Shown: piece after piece, positions 1 to 13,700 of the stretch
How positions within the stretch are numbered: position 1 is the first letter of the stretch
Layout of the letters: every line of letters begins with the position of its first letter
DNA from: Fasciola hepatica
Lineage: Eukaryota; Platyhelminthes; Trematoda; Plagiorchiida; Fasciolidae
DNA: 64,000 bases
Reading direction: 5' to 3'
Assembly (NCBI GenBank): GCA_948099385.1
Contig: CANUEZ040000104.1
Span: forward strand, 203,501 to 267,500
Program-made: the position numbers and the translations under genes
Notes under the pieces: model-generated
Databases searched by the model: none
The model's input: only the letters and a program-made list of their open reading frames with translations
Told to the model about the DNA's origin: nothing

Positions 1-3000
1 TTTGAAGACTCGATCAACTACTTGTTACTAATCATGGTTTCACGAACCAAATCGAATATTGAACATGGCGAACTTCGCCGAACACTTCATCTGCACAATA
101 AAGCATTTGGGTGTATATATCTGGACAGTTCTGGAAACGGACAAGTGAGAATTAGGTTATATGTGAAGTTAAAATACTGATCAAAAAATGAATATCAGCA
201 GCGACGAGAATCGAGACGTTGTTTTTTCATGGTATTTACAGGCGAACAACTACTGCCAAATAAATAACTCTGCTTGTTACCGAAGGGGAAAGAATGGGAC
301 CATCACGATTATAGTCATGTATCATTTGATGCTGCTATTCCACATGATTTCAAGAAAAAAATGAAACGGGAAAAGAGATACCTATTTTGGAAACAAAAAC
401 ACTTTCATCTACGAAATAAAATAGAAACTCGCAATCTCACAAGTATTGGAAGCCAAACAACGTATATCAGCGAAGTTGATGAATTTGGTCAGGCCACGTT
501 TTCCGAAAAACAATAAGTGGTTTGTTAACCAGGCCATAGTGAGGTAATAGTTTGTCTTGTCGTGAGGAATATATAAATTTGGTATCTTGTGCTGGAACGG
601 ACAGCTAAATTACTTATATTCTGCATGCGCAGGCCGTTTTTATTTACTTCCAGGGATGGTAACAACGGGCATTGATGAATAAGCCGTGCTATCGCGGTAT
701 CATGTTTCGAGCGTATCAGAGTCTCGAGCGCCGAAAGCACGAAATTGTGGTGTATGCTACAAGCCAATGGAATTCCCACTGGAAACATCTTGAAAACAAC
801 GGTTCTGCTTTCTTCCGTAGTGGATTAAGCAATCTGAAAACCTTGGTTAACACTAAAACCGCAATTTTGACCCGAAATCTTTGTGGTACGATAGAACCGA
901 ATTGATTTTGTGTCATTCAATACTTTTATCAGTTCTGCTTCAACTTCGAACTGATTTCACTTTATTCTGTGCAGTAAGCACCACGGCAAAACCCTCACAA
1001 GAAGTGAAAGATACACGGACTCAGCTCCTCATATTTATTTGTACTAGGTAACACATGTTTGGTGACAGTATACCGTGAAGTGTTTGAATTCGACAACATA
1101 TTACTCGAGAGCTTTATAGTGGGCTCTGGGTATTGTGTCACACATTTTTCATGGATAGATTATAAACACAATCTTTGTCTCACTATCAAGACGAAATGAT
1201 GGCTAATGGCAGAAAAACGTAGTAGGCTCTGTGTAGACCATCGAGAATATTGACTTATCATTCTCCGGGTCACAGGAAACCCGGAATATCGATTTCCGTC
1301 CCCGATGTAAACTATGTTTTCTGAAGCAGTATGTGGTCGTTGTTGGATCCTCGTCATACGTTGTGTCTATTCAAACGCAACTCGAGTGTGTGGTTTCCAA
1401 ATTTAGTTTTAATTAGACTTGGATGTTGTGTAATACGATTTTGTGAAACATTCATGCACAGTGGATAACTTCTAATGATTTATGCCCTTCTCATCCACAT
1501 AACTCGAGCGCAGTCGATACTTGCCAGCACCACACTCTACAATGTCCCAATACACCAATTACGTGTGATTCGTTTCGACCAATCTGATATTGTTTGACAG
1601 CTATCGCTTCTCTAGACGCAATTTGTTCCATTTCCTTTGCTTCTTGAGCGCGCATTTTGAACACACAACCCTTGTACATGCGTGACTTGATTTTACCATT
1701 AGAACAAGTGGAAAACACTGAAGGTGATTTTTTCACATTGTATGATCTACACATCGCAAATTACGATAGTTCGTAGTTATCGCAACGGCATACAACCACG
1801 CATAAACAACTTCATATCGAGGCAGGAATACGTCTGCAGAATAAAGGCACTGAACATTTCTGGATGCAAAAGAAGGAGTTTGGATTTTCCATTCAACAAG
1901 CATTTACAAACTAGGTTTTTATCTAATGTCAGTGCAAATCCAACCTTTTACAGACCCGGTAAATTGCGCTCAGTTGGTTTCCACTCATTCACCACTTGCT
2001 TATACCTCGTCAATGCTGGTTCCCATTCCATGTACATTTGTGGTTTAGGGATAAATCCCGGAGTAGAGACTTTTAATCATTTTGTCTGTTCTAAATATTC
2101 ATATTTATTTGCGAAATCTCAGTGGGAGCATGGTAATTAACTGCTAGGCTCGTTTGTACCTTGGTGAACATCTGCCGCCGGCATGACTGAAATTCGGCTT
2201 CATAAATTGGTAATCCTAACGGCTGAATTCACATGAGCTTTGTTAGTCCAAAACAGGCCGGTCAAGGATAGGCCTCCCATAAATCGAACACTAATTTCAA
2301 CATCTTCCGTCGAGGATAGATTTCTTATAACGTCTTGGAGATGACTTGGTTTGTCTTTGTGAATGAGCCAATCAAAATTAATTCAAATACAACAAATAAG
2401 AAATATTTTGTTCTGTGTAGTTTTCGTGTTATTCAGTGAAGCAGGCATGTTTTTTGTTTGTCTGCTTGATCAAGCACTATTATTTTCCTTCAACTGCATA
2501 CACATACTTTCAATACTCTTTTTTGATTAGTGAAACAGTAGCCACTCTACCTCATTTTGAGTCGAATACCACTCTAACATTTGAGTGGGGTTGACGAGCT
2601 GTATCATTTCAATAAACCTTGTCATTCCTCTTTAGTGCCGATATTTCCTCGTCGTTTATGAGTGGTTGAACTAGTTGTCATTGCATCCGTACTTGATTTG
2701 TAATCGGTCGAACGTGAGGCATGATTGAATAGTCTTTTACATTCTATTCATTATTTATCATTGACTAGTTGTTTATACTGGTAGGAAAGTGAGATTCCTT
2801 GAAGAGCCGTGTCAGAAGTGGTAAATTAGTTTCGTGGTGGGTAGTCAAATAGAATCATGTAGGATTGCACCAGCCCGTAATTCCTGTCAATGTGGGTGTT
2901 ATCGAAGACAGACAGCATCACTGGCTTTATTGGCAATAAGTAGAGATATACAGCTAGAAAAAGACTAACAGCCAGTTAAGAAACCAGAAACAATGGGCAC

Positions 3001-3249
3001 TAACATTTTGAAAATCGGGACAGTGCGAAAAATGAAAACGGTCCACTCAGCATCCAGCCGAATAAAACTGTAATGCAGTCCGGTTACCGTACAATCAATG
3101 AATCACACTTTTCCATCACGAATAAATGAATCATTTACAAAGGCGTTAAGTAGACTTTAGTTGCAATACTAGAGGTATTAATAAATAAGTACAAATAAGC
3201 TAAATCTTTAGGACAAATGAGATCACGTGCCAACGTGAACGGAGGAACT
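1..3249. other. Unassigned AT-rich sequence
   Basis: No recognisable domain, RNA gene or mobile-element protein was seen. Short open frames occur on both strands. The longest, 138 codons at 1724-2140 on the plus strand, has no motif I recognise and partly faces the candidate exon at 1491-1754. I treat the stretch as intergenic or intronic. Confidence 0.5.
1491..1754 (-). CDS. Possible internal exon of an unknown gene
   Basis: An 87-codon open frame on the minus strand contains a lysine/glutamate-rich stretch (around residues 30-55, with KMRAQEAKEMEQIASREA) that could form a helix or coiled coil. A pyrimidine-rich CACCTTCAG lies near its 5' part and could act as a splice acceptor. A GTAATTGG sequence after the residues NESHV could act as a donor. 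I do not recognise a family. Open frames of this length also arise by chance, so this is a weak candidate. No neighbouring exon was identified. Confidence 0.15.
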   Translation of the reverse strand: MCRSYNVKKSPSVFSTCSNGKIKSRMYKGCVFKMRAQEAKEMEQIASREAIAVKQYQIGRNESHVIGVLGHCRVWCWQVSTALELCG

Positions 3250-3335
3250 GGGCACTAGACCTGGTAATGGCGTTGACGTGTGAATTGCAGTGACAGAAAC
3301 GCTAATGCTGAAAGTTCGATTCTACGCCTGGCACC
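3250..3335 (+). repeat. tRNA-like SINE head (candidate)
   Basis: The segment has a near-consensus RNA polymerase III A box (TGGTAATGGCG, 3262-3272, one mismatch) and a B box (AGTTCGATTCT, 3313-3323) about 40 bases later. It ends close to a GGCACCA. Spacing and order fit a tRNA-derived promoter. No cloverleaf was convincingly folded, so a SINE fragment is more likely than a functional tRNA. Confidence 0.3.
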
Positions 3336-6089
3336 ACAAATGAAATACTCAGAAATATTACATAAGAGTAGAAATGTGGACCTTTAAATAAAAGTTATGA
3401 ATAAATACGTGAACTGTTTCTGTAATGGGCTCCTTAAAGCTCGAGTTTAAACCAAATGATACATGAGAAGCAGAGAAAACACATTAACAAAGTCTGAGGT
3501 TTCACGATGTACATTCTCACCATCGTAAGTAACTAAATACAAAGAAGTACCAACTCTAATTACGACTAGCATTTGACATCCAACAAGGTATTCACCGATG
3601 AGCCTGATGCCGGAAAGCCATCCTCGACAGTGAACAGATCGAAACGTTTTTACGATGGTTTGACAGTTATCTCTCTATTCGAATTCGAGATGGTGTTGGT
3701 ATTTATTCCGGGTTAAATGCTCTTTGTGCTATAAGAAATCCACTCCTGGGCCAATCCATGCCCTTCTCTTGATGACCAACTTCTTTAATTCATATTCTTT
3801 CGTCATTAATCTGACGGTTTCATAGGACCACGTATGCAAAACAGGTGCTTAGGAATATTTCGTTTTCTCATGTGTGTTGACGAGTGACAAGGGAACTTTT
3901 AGTTTTTTGATTAGGACTGGAAACGACGAGTACCATTGACGAACGTGGTAGAATAAATCATGAGAAGCAATGAGAATATGCGAGCAGAATAAACGGAAAC
4001 GAAATTTATAGTTTGGATCCAGTCCCACTGCAGAAATATGTCGTATTGTTTTCTGGATACGTCTGACCTGTTTAATTCAAGTACAAAAATTGAAGCATTA
4101 CGAAAACTTCAGTTGTAACAATCGATGTGAAACCAGGCAACCAAACACATTGATTTGAACATGGTAACAAGCAAATCCATGGTATTTAAGTACACGCGGA
4201 AATTGATATTTAGAATAATGTTCCTAGAGCCGCACATGAGTGGTTGGAAAAGACCAAAACCAGCCGTTATCTCTGATTAGACCTCCAGGTGCTGTTGCGG
4301 TTGTTTACCTTTTTGATGCTGTTATTTTTAGGATCGCATCAATGAAACTAACAATATTGTCGACAAAAGGCAAAGTGACAGACAACCGAAACGTTTCTAG
4401 TGATTCCACTTTTTTTCAATAACGTCCACCAAAAAATACTAATTTGTGACCGGGAAGATATGTTTGATCAGGGAAAAACTAACTACGAACAGATGCTTTC
4501 ACCTATTTTTTTAGATCAGTCTGAATGAGTTCCACCACACTTACCATCTGGGGATAATTGTATAAAAACATCAGAAATAAATGAAAGCTTTGTCAGAACT
4601 ACATTTCCTTGGATTCCGAGTTTTGTCATAATAAACTGCATTGTTTCATAGCACGTTGATCAACCAGAACAATCGGCAGCACAAATGTCACAAATCAATC
4701 TGAAAGTTCATCTCGAAACATCAATTATTCTCTGTTATTTTTCAGTCACATTAAAAATCGTAGTCTCAGCGCATAAAAACCAATCGCCGTTTTCATGACA
4801 GTTTTGAATTTTTCGGTTGTTCCCGTGGTAATGAACGATTCATCTATTTCGGGAAGGAATAACATGGCAAACACGATGCATTCAGCGCGTCTCGCGTGTC
4901 GTCTCGGAGAGCTGCAATTGTCATGAACGAATCCAGTATAAGATATTCCAATCGTACAAATCGGAATGCCGATTACAGCTTTCCCTTTTTTCATTGTTGT
5001 TTCATGTCATGCAACTGTCTGGCCAACCATCGGGCAACGAATCCATTAATTTTAAAATAACCTATTTTGTTCCAGTCATAAGATTAATTCTTAGACAATC
5101 AACTTACAATTATCATGTTCCAACACAAACTTTCCCACGAATTATTTTTCATTTTGCATGAATGATAGGACGGACATAAGATTTCATGACCAGTAGCGAT
5201 GCAAAACCACAGCTTGCATTTTCCATGTTATAAAATTGAAGTTAATGAAGATCAAATTACTTCAAGTCACGTTGCTTAAGGTATGATAGGTGTATGTCGC
5301 TATGGATCTCACCAATGTGTGTCTCAAATGAATAATGCGGAGCCACCATAAGGAACCTCCAGTGGGTGATCGACTGGTTGGTTTAATGTAGTTTGCTCAA
5401 TTATTTCTTTCAACGACATTTCAAGTGTTTTTATCATAACAGTTCACTTCCATCCTCTAGATTTTGATTGCGAACAGTCAACAACGAAATTTGTTAACTT
5501 GTGTGAGGGATTCTGGAATGTCTTGTAATGACCTACAATCAGACGTCGAAGACCAACAGTCAGGATTTCATAAGAATATTATGCTTTCGTGACTTTTGTA
5601 CATAAAGTAAGGATACTCGTTCGGCATCCTGTCCACTTTCAAGCTGAAATGAAGCAAATTCTGAAATTGCATATTGGATTTGTCATCAAATATTTAGCCC
5701 AACCGAATCCATCCTGTTCGACTTATCACGTAACGGATGATTCATCGGACACTTTTATTGAAATTTAAATGTTCAGTGTTGTTTGATACGTGAATGACCA
5801 ATATTCAAGGGAAAAAATGAAAATCAATGCCGCATAATTGGAGACACTATGAACAATTAGCCGTACAAGCTGAAAATAAGGCAAGAGCAAATCCAATGCT
5901 CCACATTAGAACGAATCACAGCCTTGTTTACGTCCTGTCTCGCCAACTGGATAAAATATACAGATAGTCAAAAAAGGATGATGACGAGTGTTAACTTCGT
6001 GTTCCTTCTGGTTCCCGTTATCTGCCACGTAAAACGACTGGTTGCTTTTGAGTCAAATCTTAACTTCCGAACCACAATGATCACGCGTT
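3336..6089. other. Unassigned sequence
   Basis: Only short open frames are present on either strand, none with a recognisable motif. An 82-codon minus-strand frame at 4746-4994 starts with a lysine then hydrophobic run but has no identifiable family. I see nothing else to annotate. Confidence 0.45.
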
Positions 6090-6480
6090 ACGTAGATCTC
6101 GTGAAAATCAATGAAATCCATTCAAACTGGATTCAGTACAAAACGGATTCGAATTCCATGTGTAAAATAATGAAATTTACGTTTCCCATGAATAAAGTTT
6201 ACCGGCTTCATCTCGTCTGTTTTCATCCAGTTGTGAACTGCATCGTCCCATTTTTCGCATCTCGTAATCCAAACACGCCTTGTCTACATTTGAGTCCAAA
6301 TTGCAGATAACATAGTAGATGTAAATTATTCCATCCTTCTGTTTGTAAAGTCATCCTCACATACCAAGCAAGTTTCTTCCCATTCACATCTCGTCTTGGA
6401 TGTAAAAGAAGAAATCTTCAAGAACGGAGTCAATATTGGGCACATGGTCATTTTCGGAGGAAAGTAAATGATTAAGGGTT
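6090..6480 (-). repeat. Dispersed repeat of unknown class, copy 1
   Basis: Read on the minus strand, this segment is a diverged copy of 47940-48315 on the plus strand. The shared order is TCTTGAAGATTTC, then a block translating as CEDDFT with basic residues after it, then GACAAGGC(A/G)TGTTTGGAT, then a block around CACAA(C/T)TGGATGAA, then a block around AAGCC(T/G)GT(G/A)AA(C/A)TT. Several indels separate the copies and stops interrupt the frame here. The plus strand carries a 128-codon open frame (5924-6310), which I regard as the antisense shadow of the repeat. The class is unknown: it could be a retroelement UTR, a DNA transposon piece, or a decayed gene family. Confidence 0.45.
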
Positions 6481-7770
6481 GCCTAGAAACTATAATCACC
6501 CAATAAATTACAAGCCGAGATCTGTTTGTCGTTACAAGGTAAAAATACCGAAAATCCTTCATTTTTCACAGGTCTTCAATCGCCCTTTTGATTTTATGTG
6601 TTATTGTCAAAGTTTACAAAGTAAACTAAATGCGGGAAAAGCTCGGATGAATTAGACTATGAGTGGTCTAATACAGTAAAAATGGTGGGCAGATGGACAA
6701 TTCATTTGCTGGCTATTCTCGACTGATCGTTTCGTTTGAATTTTCGACGAAAACATAATAATCGTAAAACATCATAAGGCAGAGAGAATCCAATGCTCCC
6801 CAGGTATGTTATCAGAACCGTAGACCAATAAATAGAATGAATACCTCAAAGAGGAATGCGTCAATAAACTCTCCAGAATTCTTGCATGAAAATACTAATA
6901 ATATCCAAGAGAAATAAATCGTACACAAATTAAATTGACAGAATTATTTGTGTGTGCAAAAAAACCACGTTTATGTACATGTTGTCCAAACGTTGATCAC
7001 TGACGATCACAGAAAAGCTGATGAACAACTGTTACATACGTGGCGCGAACATGATCAGAAGAACACATCATTGATCGCTTTAAATTCGCGAGGATCGATG
7101 GGTGACCGGTTCCACTCTACTATCGTATTGTGCTTTGCACAAATCAAAGTCTCGATCAGTCCAAATATTTGTTATTGACGATAGTTTTGTGGTGATAAGC
7201 AATAGTGCAACAAGTCTATGAGACTTTGGGGTATGCATCTTGCCCTACGTTCATGTACAGGAATGGTATAGAGATATTTTCATAGCGTTCCATCATGAAT
7301 AAAATGCCCGTCCGTTTGGAAGTTCACTCTGCATGACGAATTGTCACGCACTGGTCAAACTCTGTGGTGAATTATTCTGATGTCATCCAAAGACAGTGGC
7401 GGAAGGGCACGATATCATGTCTAGTGTCTCATTGCTAAATCCCTTACGTCAAGCCTAGGTGGCCTTGGGGGTCAAGTGTTCGGTTCAGTTGCGGTAGATT
7501 GAAGGTGTTCAACCACGTGTGGGGGTGGAGTTGTGTTTTCGATTCACTTTGCTTCGTTAGTTCAAAGAATTTCTGAAATCTGTTATCCCACTTTGTTCAC
7601 GGAGCCGTCATGACGGCTAGATTGCCCTCCTTAGTCAGCAGACGGTTCATCAAATGTTAGCCACCTGGAATTATAATGGATCTGTACCTTCTGTTGTCGA
7701 CGTCTAGCCCTTTGTCTACACGGTGAACAGACTTGGAAGTAAAGCTTGCTATTGTGTTGTTTTCCGCTGT
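6481..7770. other. Unassigned left flank of the tandem duplication
   Basis: No gene is recognised. The part from about 7440 is slightly richer in G. It holds the first copy of a 27-bp imperfect direct repeat (7486-7512), whose partner lies just inside the duplicated unit. The minus-strand open frame at 7631-7903 crosses the duplication boundary and has no recognisable domain. Confidence 0.45.
7486..7512 (+). repeat. 27-bp imperfect direct repeat beside the duplication start
   Basis: This matches 7779-7805 at 24 of 27 positions, with core CGGTAGATTGAA. The second copy starts eight bases inside the duplicated unit, so it appears again at 15802-15828. The proximity to the breakpoint may be coincidental. 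Confidence 0.7.
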
Positions 7771-7805
7771 TCATGATCCAGTTTCGGTAGATTGAATGTG
7801 TTGAA

Positions 7806-9959
7806 TAGGATTTCAAGTAGATATCCTGTATCTGGATAATGCTCCTCAGTTCAGTCTGCGTGCAAAAGTGACGATTTTTACTTTTCAAACACGTAGTTTT
7901 CAATCCATGGTTTTAATTACTCACATGTGATTTGTATGGAAAATAAGTTGAGAAACCCGGTCGCCCTTGATTTTTCATCTTTTAAGAGCCGTGTTTTTCT
8001 TTTTTCAATTTGTATGGCTCTATTCGTCAGTTACGACACCTGATCTATCCAAATCGGGGTTCTGTATTACCGTTGTAACTCTGATTTCGATATTGCTCTC
8101 GTATCGCCGAGTAACTCCGAAGGTGGTTATGAATGAAGTTGTGCAGGAAACCGTAAGACGACTAGTAAACTCTTACATAGGAAAGGTGTGAATCGCAAAC
8201 AGGTTACCACAAAATCCCTCATTGATGTATTTACCTACCCTCCAATTAATATATTTGTTTATCGACATACGGCTACTTTTGCATGTTTCAGTAGAATAAA
8301 CCCAAAATGTGTTCATTTATTTGGATGCTAGCAGAGCGGATCTGCTTGTCCGTACACATTGGAATCGTGGATTCGTAACGTCGTGGATTCTGTTACCCTA
8401 AATAACAAACGAAACCCATTGATTCGATTTTTCTAATACTATTGTTATTTTGTTTGATGAAGTTGACCAAACTCGTTCAATTGCCCCGAATGACTAACCA
8501 TAGATAACAGATGTGTACTGACTAGCTCAAATCAAATTATTTAGGAACAAATGTACTCCTCCCGATAATTTACTAAATGACATTAGTTATTCCTTATGAT
8601 GGGACTCGGCTTCCCAGGGCTGGAGCTGAGAATTATTAAAAACGAAAACAGCATGTATTCAGACGGTAATAAGCTTGAGTTTCAACTAATGGGGTTGGTA
8701 ATTTATACAACACAAAAATGATTTCGCATCACATTGATTTCTTCGAGAATAGATTTTCGGAAATTGCATATCTAGGGAACAATGACACATCCAGTTTGCA
8801 ATCCAATTGCAATAACAAAACTGCATCGATTACTTCCTCACCTGAATGCAAAGATTTCCGACAATAAACAATTTGAGTGGTCTCCTTGAGTCTTTGTTGA
8901 TAGGGGGTATTATCTCACCGAAGCCCTTAAATTTCCCGACGAACCCAATGCATGGCTTTTTGTGACTATCTAAATTAACTTCTTTGTTACGATCTGAGGA
9001 ATTGTTTCCCTACTGGTAATTCCCTTCAGAATCTGATGAATTCACACAGTGTAAACCAAATCTAAGGCTTGAACTGAATAAAACAGAATTTTTCAAATGA
9101 CCAAGGATTTGATGTAGAATTGAGCCAGACTGAGTGGATGTGAGAGAAAATCCAGGAGTGGAACTTGTAGCTTGCCGAATCCTAAAGTCTCTCCTCAAAG
9201 TGCCGATTTGATGTTTACATACTCTTTGAGTAGAACTTCATTGTCCGGTAACTCTGACATCCTTGAGAGCTTAGAAGCAAGCTGATCTGCCTTCAAAATG
9301 TTTCAGTAGGACTGTGGACTAGTTTTATTCAGGTTGATCCACTTTGGCACTGACGTTAGACCTGGTGCTCATCTAGTGAATTTTAAATAGGATATCTTAC
9401 TACTCACACGTTTACAGTAAGCTAACTGTGCAGACTGTTTAGGGCTATGCATTCATAGCACTCGGCCCCAACAGATAACCCGTCCGCCATACAAGAGGAT
9501 TACTGTGTGGTAAACGCACTGATACCGTAGATATAAATTGAGTAATCATGTATGATGCACTATCTCTAAGTTCAACGTGGTAACACACTACGGTTTCCAA
9601 ATCTCCATTTTCCCTCACATCTCGTCGAATACAGTAGATTAGTCAAACTGTTCCATAAGATACCTCTGGATCCGACCATCAAAATAGACAACAGATTCAC
9701 CGTAAGTAATGGGACGATCACCTCTGTCGTGCTTCATACTCAATAATCTGAGTAGGCAAATTATCATGACTCCATCCAACTGCCGTCCACCAACCGACAC
9801 AAAAACAGTTTTGGATACAATGGCAATATAGCCACAGTGGAAGCGTGTGTTTTCACGTATCAATGACGGTAAAAGTGAACTGATATCTTACGAAAGCTCT
9901 GTTCATTTTAGAACGTTCCGGTCTTCTTCACATTTTGTGAATTCAAATTATTTCACACG
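7806..9959. other. Unassigned part of unit A (equivalent 15829-17982 in unit B)
   Basis: Only short open frames were found: 74 codons plus at 7967 (hydrophobic N-terminus), 62 codons minus at 9010-9198, and 74 codons minus at 9639-9863. The last lies downstream, on the same strand, of the Penelope-like RT fragment. It could be a decayed continuation, but I cannot find the expected RT catalytic motif in it. Confidence 0.4.
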
Positions 9960-10397
9960 AAGCGTCAACGTAGTATATCTTATCGGTTCCAGTAACATTT
10001 TCAACGGATAAGCTGCTGCACTCTGCATTCAGTCGCACCTGTCGAGTAAAGGTCCAGGATAGACGCTGCTGTTTTGTGTTTTTCAGCCATCCATGAATTA
10101 TTGGCGATGATGTTTTCCTTAGAACGTTTCTTTCCAAATGATAATGAGTTCGCTACGTCCTTCTGTTACTGCCATAGCAGTATCCTGAGTGGAAACGTCT
10201 CTACCCCATTCTCTTCCCATCTCGGTCACCAGCTTTGTCAACTTGGGTGTGTCTTCCTGAACATTTTCCATTTTCATGATAAATTCTGTCCTGTTACAAA
10301 ATGTAATACAAAGGGCCTTATCGGGTTCAAATATAACAATGTCACAATTATTCCCCAAGTTCTTTTTAACCCATTTTGAGGTGAAAATAGAGGACAT
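9960..10397 (-). pseudogene. Penelope-like element reverse transcriptase fragment, unit A
   Basis: The minus-strand frame 10397-10119 has the pattern CDIVIFEPDKALCITFCNR, followed by EFIMKMENVQED. This matches the region before the RT domain of Penelope-like elements, where D-x-VI-x-x-PDKG is followed by an NR-x-(D/E)(Y/F)-x-x-KM motif. Next, in a shifted frame, comes IIHGWLKNTKQQRLSW, resembling the YGLPKTHK-type motif. After another frame change comes PGPLLDRCD, a stop, and AYPLKMLLEPIR, resembling the following RPIL and LLEPI motifs. The order of three motifs is the main support. Frameshifts, a stop and the missing catalytic YxDD region show it is dead. The mismatches at 10318, 10330 and 10331 fall in the PDK motif region. 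Confidence 0.6.
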
Positions 10398-10639
10398 TTA
10401 TGAGAAATGGTAAAATCTGCTTCCGTTGTCACACCTGGAGCTATAGAACTCTAGATTCACCCGAGTGAAATCATATTATTAATATCAAGAGTCTGAACTA
10501 TCAACCTGGAATCAAATATATGCTAATTCTTGTTATATTCGGTATCCCTATGTCTGCCTCGAACAAAGTTTATCATCGTGACCAAAACGATATCTTTGAA
10601 GACCGATCCTCAGGGAGGATTTGCATTTATAGAGTGTTT

Positions 10640-10705
10640 AAAGAGTGGTCTAGCGGTGTAGTGCACCGGCAGTGAGGTGCCCGTCGAGAGTTTGGATCTC
10701 CGGAG
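10640..10705 (+). repeat. tRNA-like SINE head, unit A
   Basis: A full-consensus A box (TGGTCTAGCGG, 10646-10656) is followed about 32 bases later by a degenerate B box (GAGTTTGGATCTC, 10688-10700). The spacing matches a polymerase III internal promoter. The tail beyond is not recognised. A SINE head or tRNA pseudogene is likely. Confidence 0.4.
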
Positions 10706-10719
10706 GGCAGTTCTCATGT

Positions 10720-13700
10720 ATAAATGGAGCATAGATGAAGTTCTCAACAAATTTCTCACATGATGAAAATGCACATTCATATGGCACCATCGTCAGGGAA
10801 ATGAACGTGAAACGTCCATGCAATATATATATCATAAAAATAAATTTGAACTGTGTCAGTGCATTCGAAACGAAGAAATCGAGTCATGAATGGTTGTGGT
10901 TCATGATACGCTCCAGTGAATAGGCAATGCTAAGATGCATAATCAGACATCTACTTGCTGTTAGTGACTCAACGCGATGCAAATCTCAGTTCTTATGGAC
11001 TTGGAACAACGTCTGATGACGCTGTGGTTTTTGGACTTGGAAACACGCTCCCTCGTGGAATCTATTTGTTAGAGAGCATGTTAGGAATGGGACTTTGGTA
11101 GATTGCATAAAATGCACATACGCAAACAGAATTTACCGAATCATTTCAAATAGTTCCTTGAATGGTCTCATATCTGGGTGCATTAACTTTTTTCCGGGTG
11201 ATATTTTAGCCGGCACACTTTTGGTGGCAATTGGGAATGTAACATTTTAATGTCAGACGTAGAGACGTGGTTGAGAAACTTTTAGAAAGGGGTACCGGAA
11301 CAGTTATGTGGAGCACGATGGGCAACGGAGATCGAGTTGGGTTTGTTATTAAGACAAATGCTGAACCGAACACCCATCCTAATAGGGAATGCGACAGTAC
11401 TGACCAGGTGGTATTTCCGCTGGAAAGGTGTCAAGCATAATCAATATGGGGAAGTACGTTCAAGAAGTTATAATCCAATAGTTTGACAACTTGGAGAAAG
11501 ATCAGTTTAGGCACTTAGTCTGGATGGACTGGCTACGTGGCAAACGGTTCGGCGTTTAAATAGACAGCACGACTGAATTTGAAGACTTTTTCTATTCAAC
11601 TGCCGAATTCCTGCTCATTCTAGAACTAATCCTTCTTAAGCACAGATTCGTGAATAAGTGTTCGTCGTGTCCCAAAGAATGCAAGATAAACCAGAGAATC
11701 AGGTTTCTGATTTGTTTTATTCGAATTGTCACACGGGCGTCGGATTGTTTCCGTTCTGGTTAGATGCTATCATCATCCTCTGTGCAACTGCTGATTTTCT
11801 CATTTGCAATCCCTTTGTCTTGTGATTTCTTTTTGGCATGTAAATCCTTGGTATTTTTTTCAAATTTTGCGGAAGAGTTTTAGAACTTTGAGCAAATTAA
11901 AATGAGTGTTTGATCTAAAATGCCCCAAATTTAGTTAGACGTTGCCTCCAGCATTCGAACTGAATCACTTCAAACTGCTACTGACGGTTTAATATATTTC
12001 GGTGCCCAACGATACCGACACTCAGAACTCCGACGTGATCAAGAGATGAGCCTTCTCTCGATAGCGTTGTTCAATTGTTAAAAAAACACCGTTCAAAATG
12101 GCAGTTTAGAGAATGACGTCACGGAATCCGCAGAATATTTTGTTTGTGTGTGTACAAGTTATGTCTGGTCCGGAAGACAACTTACAATTAAAAGAATCAT
12201 CGTTCAATATATTGATGTGCGAAATTAATATAGTACGATCACATATTCGGTTTCGGCAGTAGGACTTCGAGTTGAATATGTTAATCCATCCCTCGTTACC
12301 AAACGTGTCATCAAATGTCTTGCTTACTTATGGAATAATACGTGTAAACCGGATAAGGTATTCAGATATACATTGTGGGTACCAAAATGGGTAACATTAA
12401 TAATCACCACGAGCATGAATGTGGACGAGATTGTATTGCCTCACGGTGTTTTGCGTTGTGAGGAATTCCACTGATCAAGTCAATCGGTAGTACAGAGTTG
12501 CCTGATATCTTCAGCTTCAGAGATTCTTGTTGTGCCCATCTTAATATAGCACCTGTTCTCAAACACTCCCGATACCGAATCACCACTGAATCGCAGTAAT
12601 AATAATAATGCGATTAGATTTGTCTATCACTAGCTTAAACCAGGTAAGGCCTAATAAAGAACGCATCAAAAATGTATTACATAGAACGTACTATGCCGCG
12701 GCGCTGCCCTTTCACTCATTCACACTTCTCTGACTCACTAACTCTTTTGAGAAGTCTATTCTGTCCTCGAATCTTCTCACTGTATCGGTGCTAATAGAAG
12801 ATTTATATAATATACGTGATAAACAAAGCTGAAGACTAATAAAACTTACTGGCCCACTTGGTATTTACAAACAGCGTTTCTGAATTATTAGTCAAGATAC
12901 TTCGAATTAGGTGATTCGGTTCCAGTCATTTACAAGCTACACCTGATCGATCATTGCCTTAAACATTTAAAGGAAGACATTCTAACAATAATGTATCGTA
13001 AGATGAAAAGACCTCCTAAAGCATACCAATCATATCCCAACCAAAATCTGTTTTGAACTAATGCATCAAAAGAGGAAGGCGTCATTAGGATTTCTAAGAT
13101 TCTTCCACTCAATACAGAATAACATCTGGCGAAAATAATCCTTGCAGTCAGTAGATTCACTGGCAGTTCTGTATACAAATTCAAAGTAAAAGAAGTGAAC
13201 AGAGAATCACACATGTATACTAGGTGTTCCAAAGCTGATCAGCTGCGATTATAGAAAATGTGTCTATACGGTTGTTTTATAAGTGACGCAAATGTGTTCA
13301 TCGTGTATCTGTGGTGGTCGATGATGAGCAAGTTACTATCTACTATGATAACGTGCACTTTGCACCAATCGGCTATGTTGAATGTTAAGTGAAATCCATT
13401 ATATGGTGCTCATTGATAATCTGGCTGTGATCATTTGTCTCTAGCGGTAAATTTGGCTAGCCGATTTGAGACAGTGCACTTCAGAATAGAGACGCAGCTG
13501 TTCAGTTACGCCACATTTTATCATGTTGTTTTGATTAGTATGTGTTCACACGAAAATTCCTCAGGCGAACTATTGAAGATGCAGTTCTCAAGCAAGGTTT
13601 ATGTTAAAAATTCTGTCTTGGTGACCGTAATGATCTCAACACAGAGCAAGCTCACGTTTACCCATTTTGGAAGTTGTTCAGTGTTTGGACCCATTTCATC

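Noticed and set aside
3595..3660. Possible hammerhead ribozyme (CCGATGAG followed later by CGAAACG)
   Set aside because: The core has a mismatch (CCGATGA instead of CTGATGA), the gap between core parts is about 44 bases, and the segment between does not form stem II.
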